Shown here: piece by piece, positions 44,144 through 55,400 of the stretch | Layout of the letters: every line of letters begins with the position of its first letter | Numbering within the stretch: the first letter of the stretch is position 1 | From: Kitagawia praeruptora | Taxonomy: Eukaryota > Streptophyta > Magnoliopsida > Apiales > Apiaceae | Direction: 5' to 3' | Length of the DNA stretch: 64,000 bases | Assembly (NCBI GenBank): GCA_037693485.1 | Contig: CM075353.1 | Coordinates: forward strand, 112,550,501-112,614,500 | Made by a program: the position numbers and the translations under genes | Notes under the pieces: generated by a model | The model's input: only the letters and a program-made list of their open reading frames with translations | Told to the model about the DNA's origin: nothing | Database searches by the model: none

Positions 44144-46688
44144 ATGTCAAAAATGAGTCTCATACCTGCTATTGATTTGGACAATGAAAAATGCAAAACA
44201 TGCATGTTAACAAAGATAACTAGGATGCCCTTTAAAGAGGCTAATAGGGTGTCTGATGTTTTAGAACTAATACATAGTGATTTTTGTGATTTCCACTCTA
44301 CACCATCATTAGGAAATAAAAGTATGTAGTTACTTTTATTGATGATGCTACTAGATATTGCTATGTATATTTATTGCATGCTAAGGATGAAGCTCTTGAC
44401 TTCTTTAAAATTTATAAAGAAGAAGTAGAGCTACATCAGAGTACCATGATTAAAAATCTACGTACTGATAGAGGAGGTGAGTATTATGATCCGATTTATT
44501 TTCAATCTACTGGTATAATACATCAAACCACGGCTCCTTATACACCACAGCAAAATGGTGTGGCAGAGAGAAAGAATAGGACTTCGAAAGAAATGGTTAA
44601 TTCCTTGTTATCCTACTCGGGTTTGAGTGAGGGATTTTGGGGTGAGGCTATGTTGACAGCCTGTCATTTATTGAATCGAATTCCTAGTAAGAGGAATAAG
44701 ATTACCCCTTACGAACTTTGGTATAAAGAGTCACCAAAATTGAGTTTTCTGAGAGTTTGGGGATGTAGAGCAGTTGTAAGACTCACTGAACCCAAAAGAA
44801 GAAACTTGGGTGAACGAGGTATAGATTGCATATTTGTTGGTTATGCTGAGCATTCCATAGCATATAGATTCTATGTGTTAGAATCTAATGACTATGTATT
44901 TGTGAACTCGATTATCGAGTCAAGAGATGCTATATTTTATGAAAACAGATTTACATCTATACCTAGACCAAGGGACATGCTTTAAAATTCTTCTAGTAGG
45001 AACTCAGTTTCTATTGAAGATGTGAATGGACCGTCTGAACCAAGGAGAAGCACTAGAGCTAGAAAAGCAAAGTCTTTTGGAGATGACTTTCATCTTTATC
45101 TAGTAGAAGGCTCTAGAGATGAAATTGAATATCAATACCAATATTGTTGTGTTATTGAGGAGGATCCAAATACTTTTAGCGAAGCTATGAAATCTAGGGA
45201 TGTTGCATTCTGGAAAAAAGCTATCCAAGATGAAATGGATTCTATCATGAATAATAATACTTGGGAATTGAGTGATCTGCCCCCTGGCTGTAAAGCATTG
45301 GGAAACAGATGGATCTTCAAAAGGAAAATGAAGGTGGACGGTACCATAGATAAGTTTAAAGCCAGATTGGTAATCCAAGGTTTTAGACAACAAGAAGGGA
45401 TTGATTATTTTGATACTTATGCTCATGTTGCTAGAACCTCCACTATTAGGTTGTTAATAGCACTTGCTGCTATACACAACCTTGTCATTCACCAAATGAA
45501 TGTGAAAACTGCATTCTTGAATGGTGAATTAGATGAAGAGATTTATATGAAACAACCTGAAGGGTTTGTTATGCCTGGTTGTGAGAACAAGGTGTGTAAA
45601 TTGAAGAAATCAATTTATGGTCTGAAACAAGCACCGAAGGATTGGCATGATAAATTTGATACTGTGGTCTTGTCTAACGGTTATTTTCTCAACCAAGCAG
45701 ACAAGTGTGAATATAGCAAATTTGATGCTTCTGGTAAAGGAGTTATAATTTATTTATATGTGGATGACATGTTGATTTTTGGTACTGACCAAAGTCAAGT
45801 GGATAAAACCAAGAAGTTTGTCATCTAATTTTGATATGAAAGACATGGGGGAGGCTGAGGTGATTCTTGGTATAAGGATCAAGCGTGAGAACAATGGTAT
45901 TTCAATTTCTCAATCTCATTATATTGAGAAGATTCTTAAAAGATTTAACTTTAAGGATTGTTCTCCTGTTAGCACTCCTCTTGATCCTAGTATTAAACTC
46001 CTACCTAATACAGGTGTTGCAGTATCTCAACTTGAATACTCAAGGGCTATTGGTAGTCTTATGTATGCCAGATATTGCCTATGCTGTTGGAAAGCTTAGT
46101 AGGTATACTAGCAAGCCAAGTTCACATCATTGGCAAGCCTAAAGCCGAGTGTTCAAGTACTTGAAAGGAACCATGGATTATGGTTTGACATATACTGGAT
46201 TTCCTTCGGTTATTGAAGGTCATTCAGATGCAAGTTGGATTTCCAATAAGGAAGATCATTCTTCCACAAGTGGATGGGTATTCCTTCTTGGGGGAGGTGC
46301 TATCTCTTGGGCATCAAAGAAACAGAGTTGCATTACTGATTCAACCATGGAATCTGAATTTGTGGCATTATCAACGGCTGGTAAAGAAGCTGAATGGCTA
46401 AGAAATCTGATTTATGAGATTCCATTGTGGCCTAAACCGATATCTCCCATATCTATCAGATGTGATAGTGAGTCTGCCTTGTCTAATGCTTATAGACAGG
46501 TGTTCAAAGGCAAGTCTAGACACTTAGGTGTTAGACACAGCATGATTCGTGAGCTTATCACGCATGGTGTTATATCAGTGGAGTTTATAAGAACTCAACA
46601 TAATTTAGCCGATCATCTAACCAAAGGGTTGAGTAGAGATCTTGTGCACAAGTCGGCTGTAGGGATGGGATTAAAGTCCATCGAATAA
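44144..46688 (+). pseudogene. Integrase, RT and RNase H of the decayed copia element
   Basis: Pieces lie in several frames: 44144-44329, 44374-44985, 45022-45828, 45779-46099 and 46149-46688. Integrase catalytic residues are visible as HSDFCDF, RTDRGGEYY and AERKNR. Reverse transcriptase has NRWIFKRKMKVDGTIDKFKA and YLYVDDM near 45757. RNase H has EGHSDASWIS and TDSTMESEFVAL, and the end is DHLTKGLSRDL. At least three frame changes and a stop at 44983 make it non-functional. Confidence 0.85.
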
Positions 46689-47217
46689 CCTCTCATGTTG
46701 AGATACCCAATTCCCATCTAATATGACATTAGGTGCTGAATTCAATGTGAAAAGCTTAACATGTAGAGATTGAAACACATTAAAGCATCATCCCAAGGTA
46801 TGTGTTCAGACCTGCAAGTTAAGGAGGTTGAAGTTTATCTTCTTAATAGTTCTTTTGAAAAATTGCATATGCAGGTGCGAGAATAAAAGAACTACCTATT
46901 TGAGCATGAAGTTTAGCCGCTTCAAGAAGCTTGGACTTGGCTTTGATATGCTTAAGAAGGATTAGGACACCAGGCTAGTAAAATATAGTGTCGAGTAAGA
47001 ACATTTGAGAATGTAAATTTATGTGTATATTATCTTCATGTATTCATTATGAATAACGAAGGTTCAATCCTTAGTGACACCTTGGTATTCGAATATTTGG
47101 AATGTGTAATATAATAATGTGAAATTCAATCGTCACGATATTTCATTTATGCATAAATTTGTTGTTTGTTGTGATTTTGTTTAGTTAATCATGGATTACG
47201 CTAAAATGGGATAGGAT
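46689..47217 (+). other. 3' untranslated region and polypurine tract of the decayed copia element
   Basis: Non-coding. AAAATGGGATAGGA just before 47218 is the likely polypurine tract. Confidence 0.7.
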
Positions 47218-47716
47218 TGTTGGATATTTTAGTGTAATTGGATTGGCTAGTTGATCAATGTAATCGTAATGTTACATCGAACAAGTCGGGAGAATGCGGA
47301 GTGCATGCTCTGTTCGAGTTCGTTATGAGTTCAGAATTATTGCTTATGAGACATGTCTATTGGCATCAAACACATCTGTTAGAATGAGATGTGTCTATTG
47401 GAAAAGACACATCTTGAGGTGTGTCTATTAGCATTGGACATGATTGTTGGAAATGAGATGTGTCTTTTGGCAAAAGACACATCTTGAGATGTGTCTATTG
47501 GCAAAAGACACATCTGTTAACATCTATAAATAGGTATGGCATTGATCATTTTATATACTGGTTCATTTTGAAATACACTGCAAAATACATTCTCTCTTCT
47601 TACAGAATTTCTGACTTTATCCGATTGAATTATTTGGGTGAACCACAAATAACTTCAATCTGAAAGTGTTCACACGACTTCAAAAAAATCCAAGTAATCA
47701 CCCATATTCCTCAACA
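47218..47716 (+). repeat. 3' LTR of the decayed copia element
   Basis: Nine substitutions relative to the 5' LTR, equal length. The palindromic units are kept. Confidence 0.95.
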
Positions 47717-47721
47717 TCCAG

Positions 47722-49282
47722 TTCTAGCATTTACTACTAAAGGATCAATATCCTTGCTATGGCCACTCAATCAAATACTCCTAGATGTGAGAACTCGAAT
47801 CACGTTGTTGCATAAACGTAGTTCTTGAAGATAGAAACTTGAGAGGTTTGTTCTTGTAAGTGGTAAAGAAATGATAGATGTTGAGCTTGTTAAGGACAAA
47901 GGACAGTGTGACAAAAATTATCCTAGAAAGAGGGTCTCAGATCAGAGGCAAGAACAAATTATAAGAAACTCACATGTAATTAAGTTCACAATCTCCTGAG
48001 AAAGACAAAGAGAGAGACCATGAGATGAACTGAAGCAAAAGGAAAAAGAGAAATTATTGTTTAGAAGTGTTAGCTTGCGTACACCTCCCAGTTGCTCCAT
48101 TTATCCGCTTAATCGTTCTGTATAAGTTTGTGTACAACACTTTAACTTGTATGCTGCTGCCGCTATTTATAGTTTCATTAACCAAGAAGTGATACCATGG
48201 CAAGTTTATTGTAGCAGCATCATATACCATCCTTTATAAAATTGTTGCTACGACATCAATTTTGCCAGGAATGCTTTAAACAGTATGAACAAGTATTTGC
48301 AATTAAGTCCATTCTTTATGTCCAAGCCAAATATTAACGTTTATTGTCCAAAACTGATGAAATTGCATTGGCATTTGAAGTGGCGGATTGTGTCCCATTT
48401 TACTTCTCTTTACTGATTCCAAACATATTCACAAGCCAGTGCATGGGTGATGGGACATTATCATTCAAGGGGCAATTTTTTTAAAAAAAAATTCTAGGGA
48501 ACAACTTAAAAATGAAAAAACAATATAAATAATTAAGCCTGTTAGAAAATATCATGTTTCTCGAGTTAAGAATTGTAAGAATGATTACTTGTAGAAGTAA
48601 AAAAGGTCAGTTAGATACCATTGTCATTTGCGCCATCCAAAAGTAAGGAAATGAAAGCGTACTTACTCTGGTTTTTTTGAAAACGGAGAAAAGAACAATC
48701 ACCTCAGAGTTTGGACTTTAGAAACAAGGAGGGACAAATGGAAGCTATCTGTTTCAGTACCAAAAAAACTGTCCCCAGCTTGTGAGCCAAAAATCTTTTA
48801 AAGAAATAGAAAAACAGGTTTAAGCGGCAACATGTACCATGTCCCGGTGCCAACATTAACCTATCTGTAATGACATTGAGAGAACATTGATCTGCATATT
48901 TTTGATTGCTGTGATGGACTGATGGTGGTATAAATGCCATTCCTTACAAGTGAAAAGAAAAACATTTTCATTAGACATTAACTCAAAGCCATCTGATCAT
49001 AAGATAAATGTAAATTTGAGATGGATGTCTTTTAAAATGCTAAATTAATACATATAAGCGATTCTCCTAAAAGAAAACCATTAGCCTTCCAATTTATTAC
49101 GAGGCAGCACAGAAAGTATGAAGTGACGCAACAAAAAGACAAAAAGATGCACCCTAAAAATTTCTAAAATACTTTGTAACTGCCAAACTTTATACATCAT
49201 TTACTACTATACGAACAAAGGAATATAAACAAAGCTTCAGTTCTTCCGTGACACCTGTGCTTCATTTATCAAGTTAAGGCTT
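47722..49282. other. Intergenic DNA, nothing recognised
   Basis: No ORF resembles a known protein. The part nearest 49282 is likely the 3' untranslated region of the minus-strand gene. Confidence 0.45.
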
Positions 49283-50956
49283 CTATTCTTTAGGAACATC
49301 TTTCTGTGGCAGCTCCTTTGGTTTTGCATTCTTCATTTCCCTACAATATTTTCAACAAAAAAAAAAAGCATGCTGAAAATTCATACAGCTGCTTTCAAAA
49401 AAATAATAATAAAATTCATACAGCTTGCACATACTACTTAATGTAAAATCAATAAGAGCCAGACGGCTTGCCCTTAATGCCTTTTGGTTAAAATGAACAA
49501 CATTGACCTCAGATAATAAAACTCCTAATGGCAAATGCTCAACAACACATCCCCTAATTCCAGATGCAATTTCTCATCATACATCACAAGTTGCAGTGCT
49601 GTTGTGAGACAGGGGAATCATATACACTTAGGAAGTCTGCTTTCATGAACTAATATAAGATGACTAATTATAAAATCGAATCTTGAACTGCAGCACTGCA
49701 AGTCTGCAACAATATATATACTAACCAAATCAATACTTCCACCTCGTAATCCACCTATGGTTTTGCCTGTTACGCAAGGCATCATCTTTTCCCACATCAA
49801 ACTATGAGTAAAACTACACAAATGTAGTCCTAAAAAATATAGATGTATCTGTGAACATTATCAGCCATGTATAACTTTACAGACAGTTTCTAGTACCCAA
49901 AGATGCCCTAACTTAGTTTTGACTTAAGACACAATCACGTTAGTTGGAAACAATACAAAATTTCTATAAACTGTGTGTTTAACATACAAATCAAGAATTT
50001 CCTGTGCCAGTTATGCAACATATTGGATTTGATATATAGGCTTGGAAGGTCCTTTTACATATATAGCAGGTTAAGTTTCCAGATTATCATCCTTATTCTG
50101 CTAAACCATTTGATCTTATTTGGTACACAATTACTTTCGACATTTGGGACTTTCTAATCTATAGTGGTAAAGAAGCCACTAAGTTCCAATTAAGGAACTA
50201 GAAGTCCAATAAAATGCATTTAACGAAACACTTCAGGTACATATTGAACTCCACCCCTCTCTTGACCCCCAAAAAAATCAAAATCCCATGTGGAGTACGG
50301 CCAGGATGAAGGAAATACAAGGAAATTTCAGCTGACTTGCCGTGTTGAGTAGAATTCTAAGATGAACAAGGAACAACTTTTTCAAAACACAATGACCGCT
50401 TGCTTGCTAACACTGAATTAAATAAATCATTGCCTAAAATAATGTAAAATTTAAGATATGTACAAGTACCTAAACAAGTAATAGCAGTTTATCCGGAATT
50501 TACCTATATTCTTCTTGCAAATAACACACACGAAGTATTAATAGTTACAATATTTGCACTAGTATCCAAAACGCTAAAAAATCGAACATGCCTGTCACGT
50601 CAACTCCATAATCATATATATTCACGAAACTCGAAAAAAATAAAAAACAAATGTCGAATCTCGAAACTTAATTCAATTCAGCTCCAATTGCGAAACCTAA
50701 ATAGCAAACTATAACAAATATGATCCAAAAAAGAGAATAACATGGTAAAATATATACATATACATATAAATAGAAAGTGTAAGTATAGGATTTTAGGGAC
50801 ATACTTGGCAGCAGTGGCGGATTCTTCTTCGAGCCAGTGACGAATCTGACGGACGTTGCGCTTGAAGATGTTGGCAGATTGTTTGACGTCACTTCTCATG
50901 AGTAATATCACTGCGCTTACTCCTGCTACTGTTAGTATTAAGTTAGTTAACGCCAT
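49283..50956 (-). CDS. Small one-pass membrane protein, 69 residues, two exons
   Basis: Exon 1 (50956-50805) encodes 50 codons plus two bases; exon 2 (49340-49283) completes a Lys codon and adds 18 codons and TAG. The intron of 1464 bases has GTATGT at its start and TTGTAG at its end. The protein starts MALTNLILTVAGVSAVILLM, a hydrophobic helix at about residues 3-20. A charged helix follows (KQSANIFKRNVRQIRHWLEE), then a Lys/Pro/Glu tail ending QKDVPKE. It looks like an uncharacterised plant family of small membrane proteins, possibly organellar. The clean splice join in frame and the sensible tail support a real gene. I do not know its function. Confidence 0.8.
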
Positions 50957-51624
50957 GTGGATCTTTTTCCTTTCTAAACCCTAAAACCCCAAAATTGATT
51001 CAAATCGATATCAATTTGTTTTCGGTTCAGAACTAAAAGGATGGGCTTTTGCCCCTTTCTTGGGCCGTAGGTTATGGATTTTGGTGGTCAAATTTTTTTT
51101 TTTGGCTTCCCAAACACTCTTCCTTGACTTTTCGTTGTCACAATAATTAAATTTTAATTTAACATTTAAGTTTGTTTTTTTTTATTTTAAAAATTAAAAA
51201 ATACATCGTAAAATCTATCAGATGCATTTTTTAATTATCATAATTAAACTTTTTATATATATAATTTATGTAAATTTCAGTAAAATTTAAGTATATATAT
51301 TTTTTTTTTCCACATTCTTACAACATCTACATTCATGAGAAACATTAGAAAAAAACTTATCATTTTGATGGATTGGATTCTCGAGTAACAGTTACAATTA
51401 TTTAATGCCTTTCTAATTAATATAATTATATATTATCAATTATAATAGCCATATAAAATAGACTTAAATTTAACTCCACACACAAAATAGGGTATTCACC
51501 TGCAAAAAAAAAATATAATGTTAATTTTATAAATATTCAAAAAAAAGATTTATGAATTGGTTCACTTAAAGCAATAAACTAAATAGTTAATCGATATCTT
51601 TCTATTTAAATTAATTAAGTGCAA
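50957..51624. other. Upstream region of the 69-residue-protein gene, then AT-rich DNA
   Basis: The first 100 bases probably hold the promoter and leader of the minus-strand gene. The rest is AT-rich and holds nothing I recognise. Confidence 0.45.
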
Positions 51625-51991
51625 TAAAATATTGAGGTTTTTTGATAAATATATATACAAAAGTAAAATTTTGCAATTTTGCTTTTGTTAAGAAAAGTTA
51701 TTTGCAATTTTACTACACTAAGTTTCAAAATTGCAAAAATACTATAAATTAGGGCACCCCCTCCCCATGACTGCCCAGATTTCCAGCTTCGACATTTTTT
51801 TTTGGTGGGATGCTATTTTGGGTTGCTAGGCCCGCAGGGGTCATATTCAACTAAAATCAACCACATTCAACTTTTGACACTTTTTATTTTTTAATTATTA
51901 TTTAAGGTGGGGTGATATTTTGGTGGATTTGGTTTGCAAGGCCCCGCAGGAGCAACCACATTCAACCGAATGCAACCACATGCAACTAAAT

Positions 51992-52108
51992 TGCTGATTT
52001 CAAGTTCCATTTTTCAGTTGTCATTTTCGACCTCATTTTTTAACTACATATATAGTTCAAAAATGAGGTCGAAAATGACAACTGAAAAATGAAACTTGAA
52101 ATCAGCAA
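51992..52108. repeat. Palindrome P1, arms of about 54 bp
   Basis: TTGCTGATTTCAAGTTCCAT onward to 52045 pairs with 52053-52108 with only one or two mismatches, around a short centre CATATATAG. It lies inside the Mutator-like element. Confidence 0.85.
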
Positions 52109-52187
52109 CTGAATGCAACCACATGCAACTAAATTTCTGATTTCAAGTTTCATTTTTCAGTTGTCATTTTCGACCTCATTTTTTAAC

Positions 52188-52189
<2 letters not shown>

Positions 52190-52258
<69 letters not shown>
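52190..52258 (+). repeat. (TA)n microsatellite
   Basis: Almost pure AT run before the nested TIR element. A shorter one follows it at 53799-53812. Confidence 0.95.
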
Positions 52259-52260
<2 letters not shown>

Positions 52261-52289
52261 AAGCCGGTCCAGAACCACGGGTGAATATC

Positions 52290-52440
52290 CACCAACCGCA
52301 ATGTAACATTGCGCCTGGTGCAATGTTACATTGCGCCAGGTCTGGTTGAAAAATATGGCTGGAGAATTGTTACATTGCGCCTAGTGCAATGTGACAATGC
52401 ACCCAGCGCAATGTGACATTTCACCTGGCGCAATGTTTCA
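52290..52440 (+). repeat. GCAATGTTACATTGC palindromic repeats, left cluster
   Basis: At least four copies of CAATGTNACATTGCGCC-like words occur; each is itself a near-palindrome. A matching cluster lies at 53610-53760 in the right arm of the nested element. Confidence 0.8.
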
Positions 52441-52611
52441 TTACCCCGGGCATATTTTTGTTTTTATTTTAATATAATGTTAACTTAATGTTATAATGTT
52501 TTTTAATATGATTTCAAAACAAATCTTAGTAACCGCAACTAATTACTATATTACAAATATGTTTAAATTATTTAAAAAATGAAATATATTAATTACAAAT
52601 ATAATGTTAAC

Positions 52612-53056
52612 CATCGTTTGCTTTTCAACGAGGGTTACCTCTAGTTTTTACATTTAAATTTATGTTTATTTAATTTAAGGATACAAAATACAAAATAAAA
52701 CTCTAACTGAATGATAAGGTCTCAATAAGAGTTATTAACTTCTTCTGTATGAACTATCATCTATATTACTACTATCGTTTGTTTTTCAACGAAGCGGTAC
52801 CTCTACTGTGTACGTATTAACTTACGTTTATTAAACTTAAGGATACAAAATATAAAATAAAACTCTAACTGAATGATATGGTCTCAATAATATGTTAAGA
52901 GTTATTTTAACTTCTTAAGAATGAACTATCATCTAACTATCATCTATATTACTACTATCGTTTGTTTTTCAACGAAGCGGTACCTCTACTGTGTACATGT
53001 CAATCGCAATGTTTATTAAACTTAAGGATACAAAATACAAAATAAAACTCTAACTG
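52612..53056 (+). repeat. Three imperfect tandem units of about 160-190 bp
   Basis: Words such as ATCGTTTGTTTTTCAACGAA, AAACTTAAGGATACAAAATA and AAAACTCTAACTGAA recur in order three times. Confidence 0.8.
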
Positions 53057-53202
53057 AACCAAGCACGCTTAACTACGTAGTTTTGTTTCGCACCAACACT
53101 CCCGACCAGGAATGCCACATCTGTTGAATATCCTTGCCACTAATATATAATAGAAACGAATTCCCCTCATATTTATTTCAGTAATTTTTTACGTAATAAA
53201 AA

Positions 53203-53545
53203 ATAATATTTTTTTATAAATCTTGCATTTAAAATTCGAAAAAAGATTAAATTTATATTTTATTCGTGATATTTAATATAAAATTCCAGAAAAATGGGAA
53301 AAAATATTTTTTTTAAAATTTTTTAACTAATAATATTTTAAAATATTTATTTATAAATCTTGCATTTAAAATTCAAAAAAAGCTTAAAATTTTATTTTAT
53401 TCGTGATATTTAATATAATAATTTTTTACACCTTCTAAATTTAATGACACTTGGAAATTACATTTGAATTTTTGGTTAATGTAACTTGAACACTGTGGTT
53501 ATACTTTAAATTTAATGTAACTTGAAAATTACATTTGAATTTTTG
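53203..53545 (+). repeat. Two pairs of tandem duplications
   Basis: ATAAATCTTGCATTTAAAAT to TTCGTGATATTTAATATA occurs twice about 140 bases apart. TACATTTGAATTTTTGG occurs twice at about 53460 and 53528. Confidence 0.75.
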
Positions 53546-53936
53546 GGAATGAAAGTGAAACACATGGAAGACTGTGTAAAATTTTTGACAAAATTTGCTC
53601 ATTTGGAGATATTGTACCTGGGGCAATGAAACATTGGAACTTGTCGCAATGAAACATTGTAATCCGGGGCATTGTTACATTGCACATGGCGCAATGACAC
53701 ATTGCGACCAAGCACAATGTAACAATGCACCGGCGCAATGTTACATTGCGCCTGGTGGTTAGCATTCCAGATCCACCCGTGGCTGTGGAAGGGCACCCTA
53801 TATATATATATAGAGTTCAAAAATGAGGTCGAAAATGACAACTGAAAAATGGAACTTGAAATCAGCAACTGAATGCAACCACATGCAACTAAATTTATGA
53901 CTGCAACCACATGCAAATGAATGAAACTTTCGTTTT

Positions 53937-54510
53937 TCAGTTGCATTCAGTTGAATATGGGCCCTTGCGGGGCCTTGCAATCCAAATCCACCAAAATCAC
54001 CCATCTTAAAAAAAAGTTGAATGTGGTTGCATTCAGTTGAATATGGCCCCTTGCCCTTGCAACCCAAATCCACCAAAATCACCCATCTTAAAAAAAAAGA
54101 GGTTATATGTGTTTGCATTCAGGTGAATATGGCCCCTGGCGGGGCCTTGCAACCCAAATCCACCAAAATCACCCATCTTAAAATAAAAAAGTTGAATGTG
54201 GTTGAATTCAGTTGAATGTGGTTGCATTCAGTTGAATATGGCCCCGCCAGGGGCCTTGCAACCTAAATCCACCAAAATCACCCGACCTTAAAAAAAAAAG
54301 TTGCATGTGGTTGCATTCAGTTGCAACCCAAATCCACCAAAATAGCACCCCACCTTTAAAAAAAAAAGTGTTGAAAGTTGAATTTGATTGATTTTAGTTG
54401 AATATGGCCCCTGCGGGGCCTAGCAACCAAAATAGCATCCCACCTTAAAAAAAAAAGAATGTGGATTTTAATTGAATATGGCCCCTGCGGGACCTAACAA
54501 CCAAAATAGC
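53937..54510 (+). repeat. Irregular tandem repeats with a GC-rich palindromic core
   Basis: Six or seven units combine TTGAATATGGCCCC, a GC-rich core (best copy GGCCCCGCCAGGGGCC at 54240-54255), CCAAATCCACCAAAAT and an A-run followed by GTTGAATGTGG. Unit length varies from about 60 to 110 bases. Confidence 0.8.
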
Positions 54511-54984
54511 ATCCTAAAAAAAAGTGTTAAAAGTCTGGGATAGTCGGTTGGGAAGGGAAGGGGGTTTTGACCTAATTTATAGTATTTTTGTAATTTTGAA
54601 ACTTAGTGTAGTAAAATTACAATTAATTAAAAGAGATAGTATATTTACAAATAAAAACTTTAAACATAGTATTTTTGGTAAATACCCTAAAATATTTTAT
54701 TTTATTTTAAATATTACTTAAAAGAATTAAAATTATTTTAATGATACATTTTAGAATTACTGAACTAAAATTAGATTTTGTGACCCCTAATATAAGAATT
54801 CATTTAGACATCTTGTACAGCTTTTCATTCACATACGTACGCCTCGTTTTCATGTAACTCAACTTACTTCAGAATTATAATATGTTTTAAAAAATATTCA
54901 TGAAAAAAAATAATTGATAATAATTTAAATTTTATAAAAATATATAATGTTCTACAACATAATTATATCTTTATATATAATAAG

Positions 54985-55395
54985 TGTAACATCCCGATCT
55001 TTTTCGGAATATTAAAATAAACACTTAAATATAATAATTTAATTTTTAAATCAAAATTCTGAAAATCCTTCAAATCAAGACATCGAAAATATTATTGTGA
55101 GTCATTAGACGATAGTTACTTGTTGGGCTTCGTAGGCCGTAGCTCATTATTGTGTAACATTTCAGGTTTTGGCTATCGAAAGGATAAGGAAGTCTGAGCA
55201 TGCTATTTGGATTTTATTTATTTCGCATATTATTATTGAAGGAATGTGGGAGCTGCGTCTCCATTTTTAGTACTTTAGACATTGTGTTGATTTTCGATGT
55301 CTTGATTCGAAGGATTTTCAGAATTTTGATTTAAAAAATGGATTGTTACATTTAAGTGTTTATTTTAATATTCCGAAAAAGGTCGGGATGTTACA
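54985..55395. mobile_element. 411-bp TIR element with arms of about 100 bp
   Basis: The left end TGTAACATCCCGATCTTTTT pairs with the right end TCGGGATGTTACA. Pairing continues inward through TTCGGAATATTAAAATAAAC, TTCTGAAAATCCTTC and CAAGACATCGAAAAT. ATAAG flanks both ends (54980-54984 and 55396-55400), a 5-bp duplication, although 6-8 bp readings are possible because the ends repeat. No coding sequence. The superfamily is uncertain. Confidence 0.7.
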
Positions 55396-55400
55396 ATAAG

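Larger units (their letters stand above)
42181..47716 (+). mobile_element. Decayed Ty1/copia retrotransposon (5.5 kb)
   Basis: Two 499-bp LTRs differ at nine positions (1.8%). TCCAG is duplicated at 42176-42180 and 47717-47721. Integrase precedes reverse transcriptase. No TGGTATCAGAGC-type primer-binding site is present. The coding region has several stops and frameshifts. The lineage may be Bianca, which I recall as having an unusual priming site, but I am not sure. Confidence 0.9.
52259..53798. mobile_element. Nested TIR element inside TA repeats (1.54 kb)
   Basis: The left end GGAAGCCGGTCCAGAACCAC and the right end read inward GGGTGCCCTTCCACAGCCAC both run into ACGGGTG. After that comes a series of GCAATGTAACATTGCGCC words on both sides. 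TA repeats flank it. No ORF of known type. Confidence 0.65.
52137..53866. repeat. Palindrome P2, split open at its centre by a nested element
   Basis: 52137-52190 repeats the left arm of P1 and 53811-53866 the right arm. Between them lie TA repeats and the nested element at 52259-53798. P1 shows what P2 would look like without the insertion. Confidence 0.8.
51634..54687. mobile_element. Mutator-like (MULE-type) non-autonomous element, 3.05 kb
   Basis: A 9-bp duplication TAAAATATT lies at 51625-51633 and 54688-54696. The ends are GAGGTTTTTTGATAAATA and, read inward from the right, GGGTATTTACCAAAAATA. Terminal inverted repeats extend beyond 120 bp; for example TTTTACTACACTAAGTTTCA occurs near 51710 and, inverted, near 54600. 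A 9-bp duplication with long TIRs is typical of Mutator-like elements. No transposase is found; the interior is repeats and a nested element. Confidence 0.75.

Noticed and set aside
53798..54227. Repeated short frames (MGDFGGFGLQGPARGHI type) on the minus strand
   Set aside because: They are translations of the tandem repeats at the right side of the Mutator-like element.
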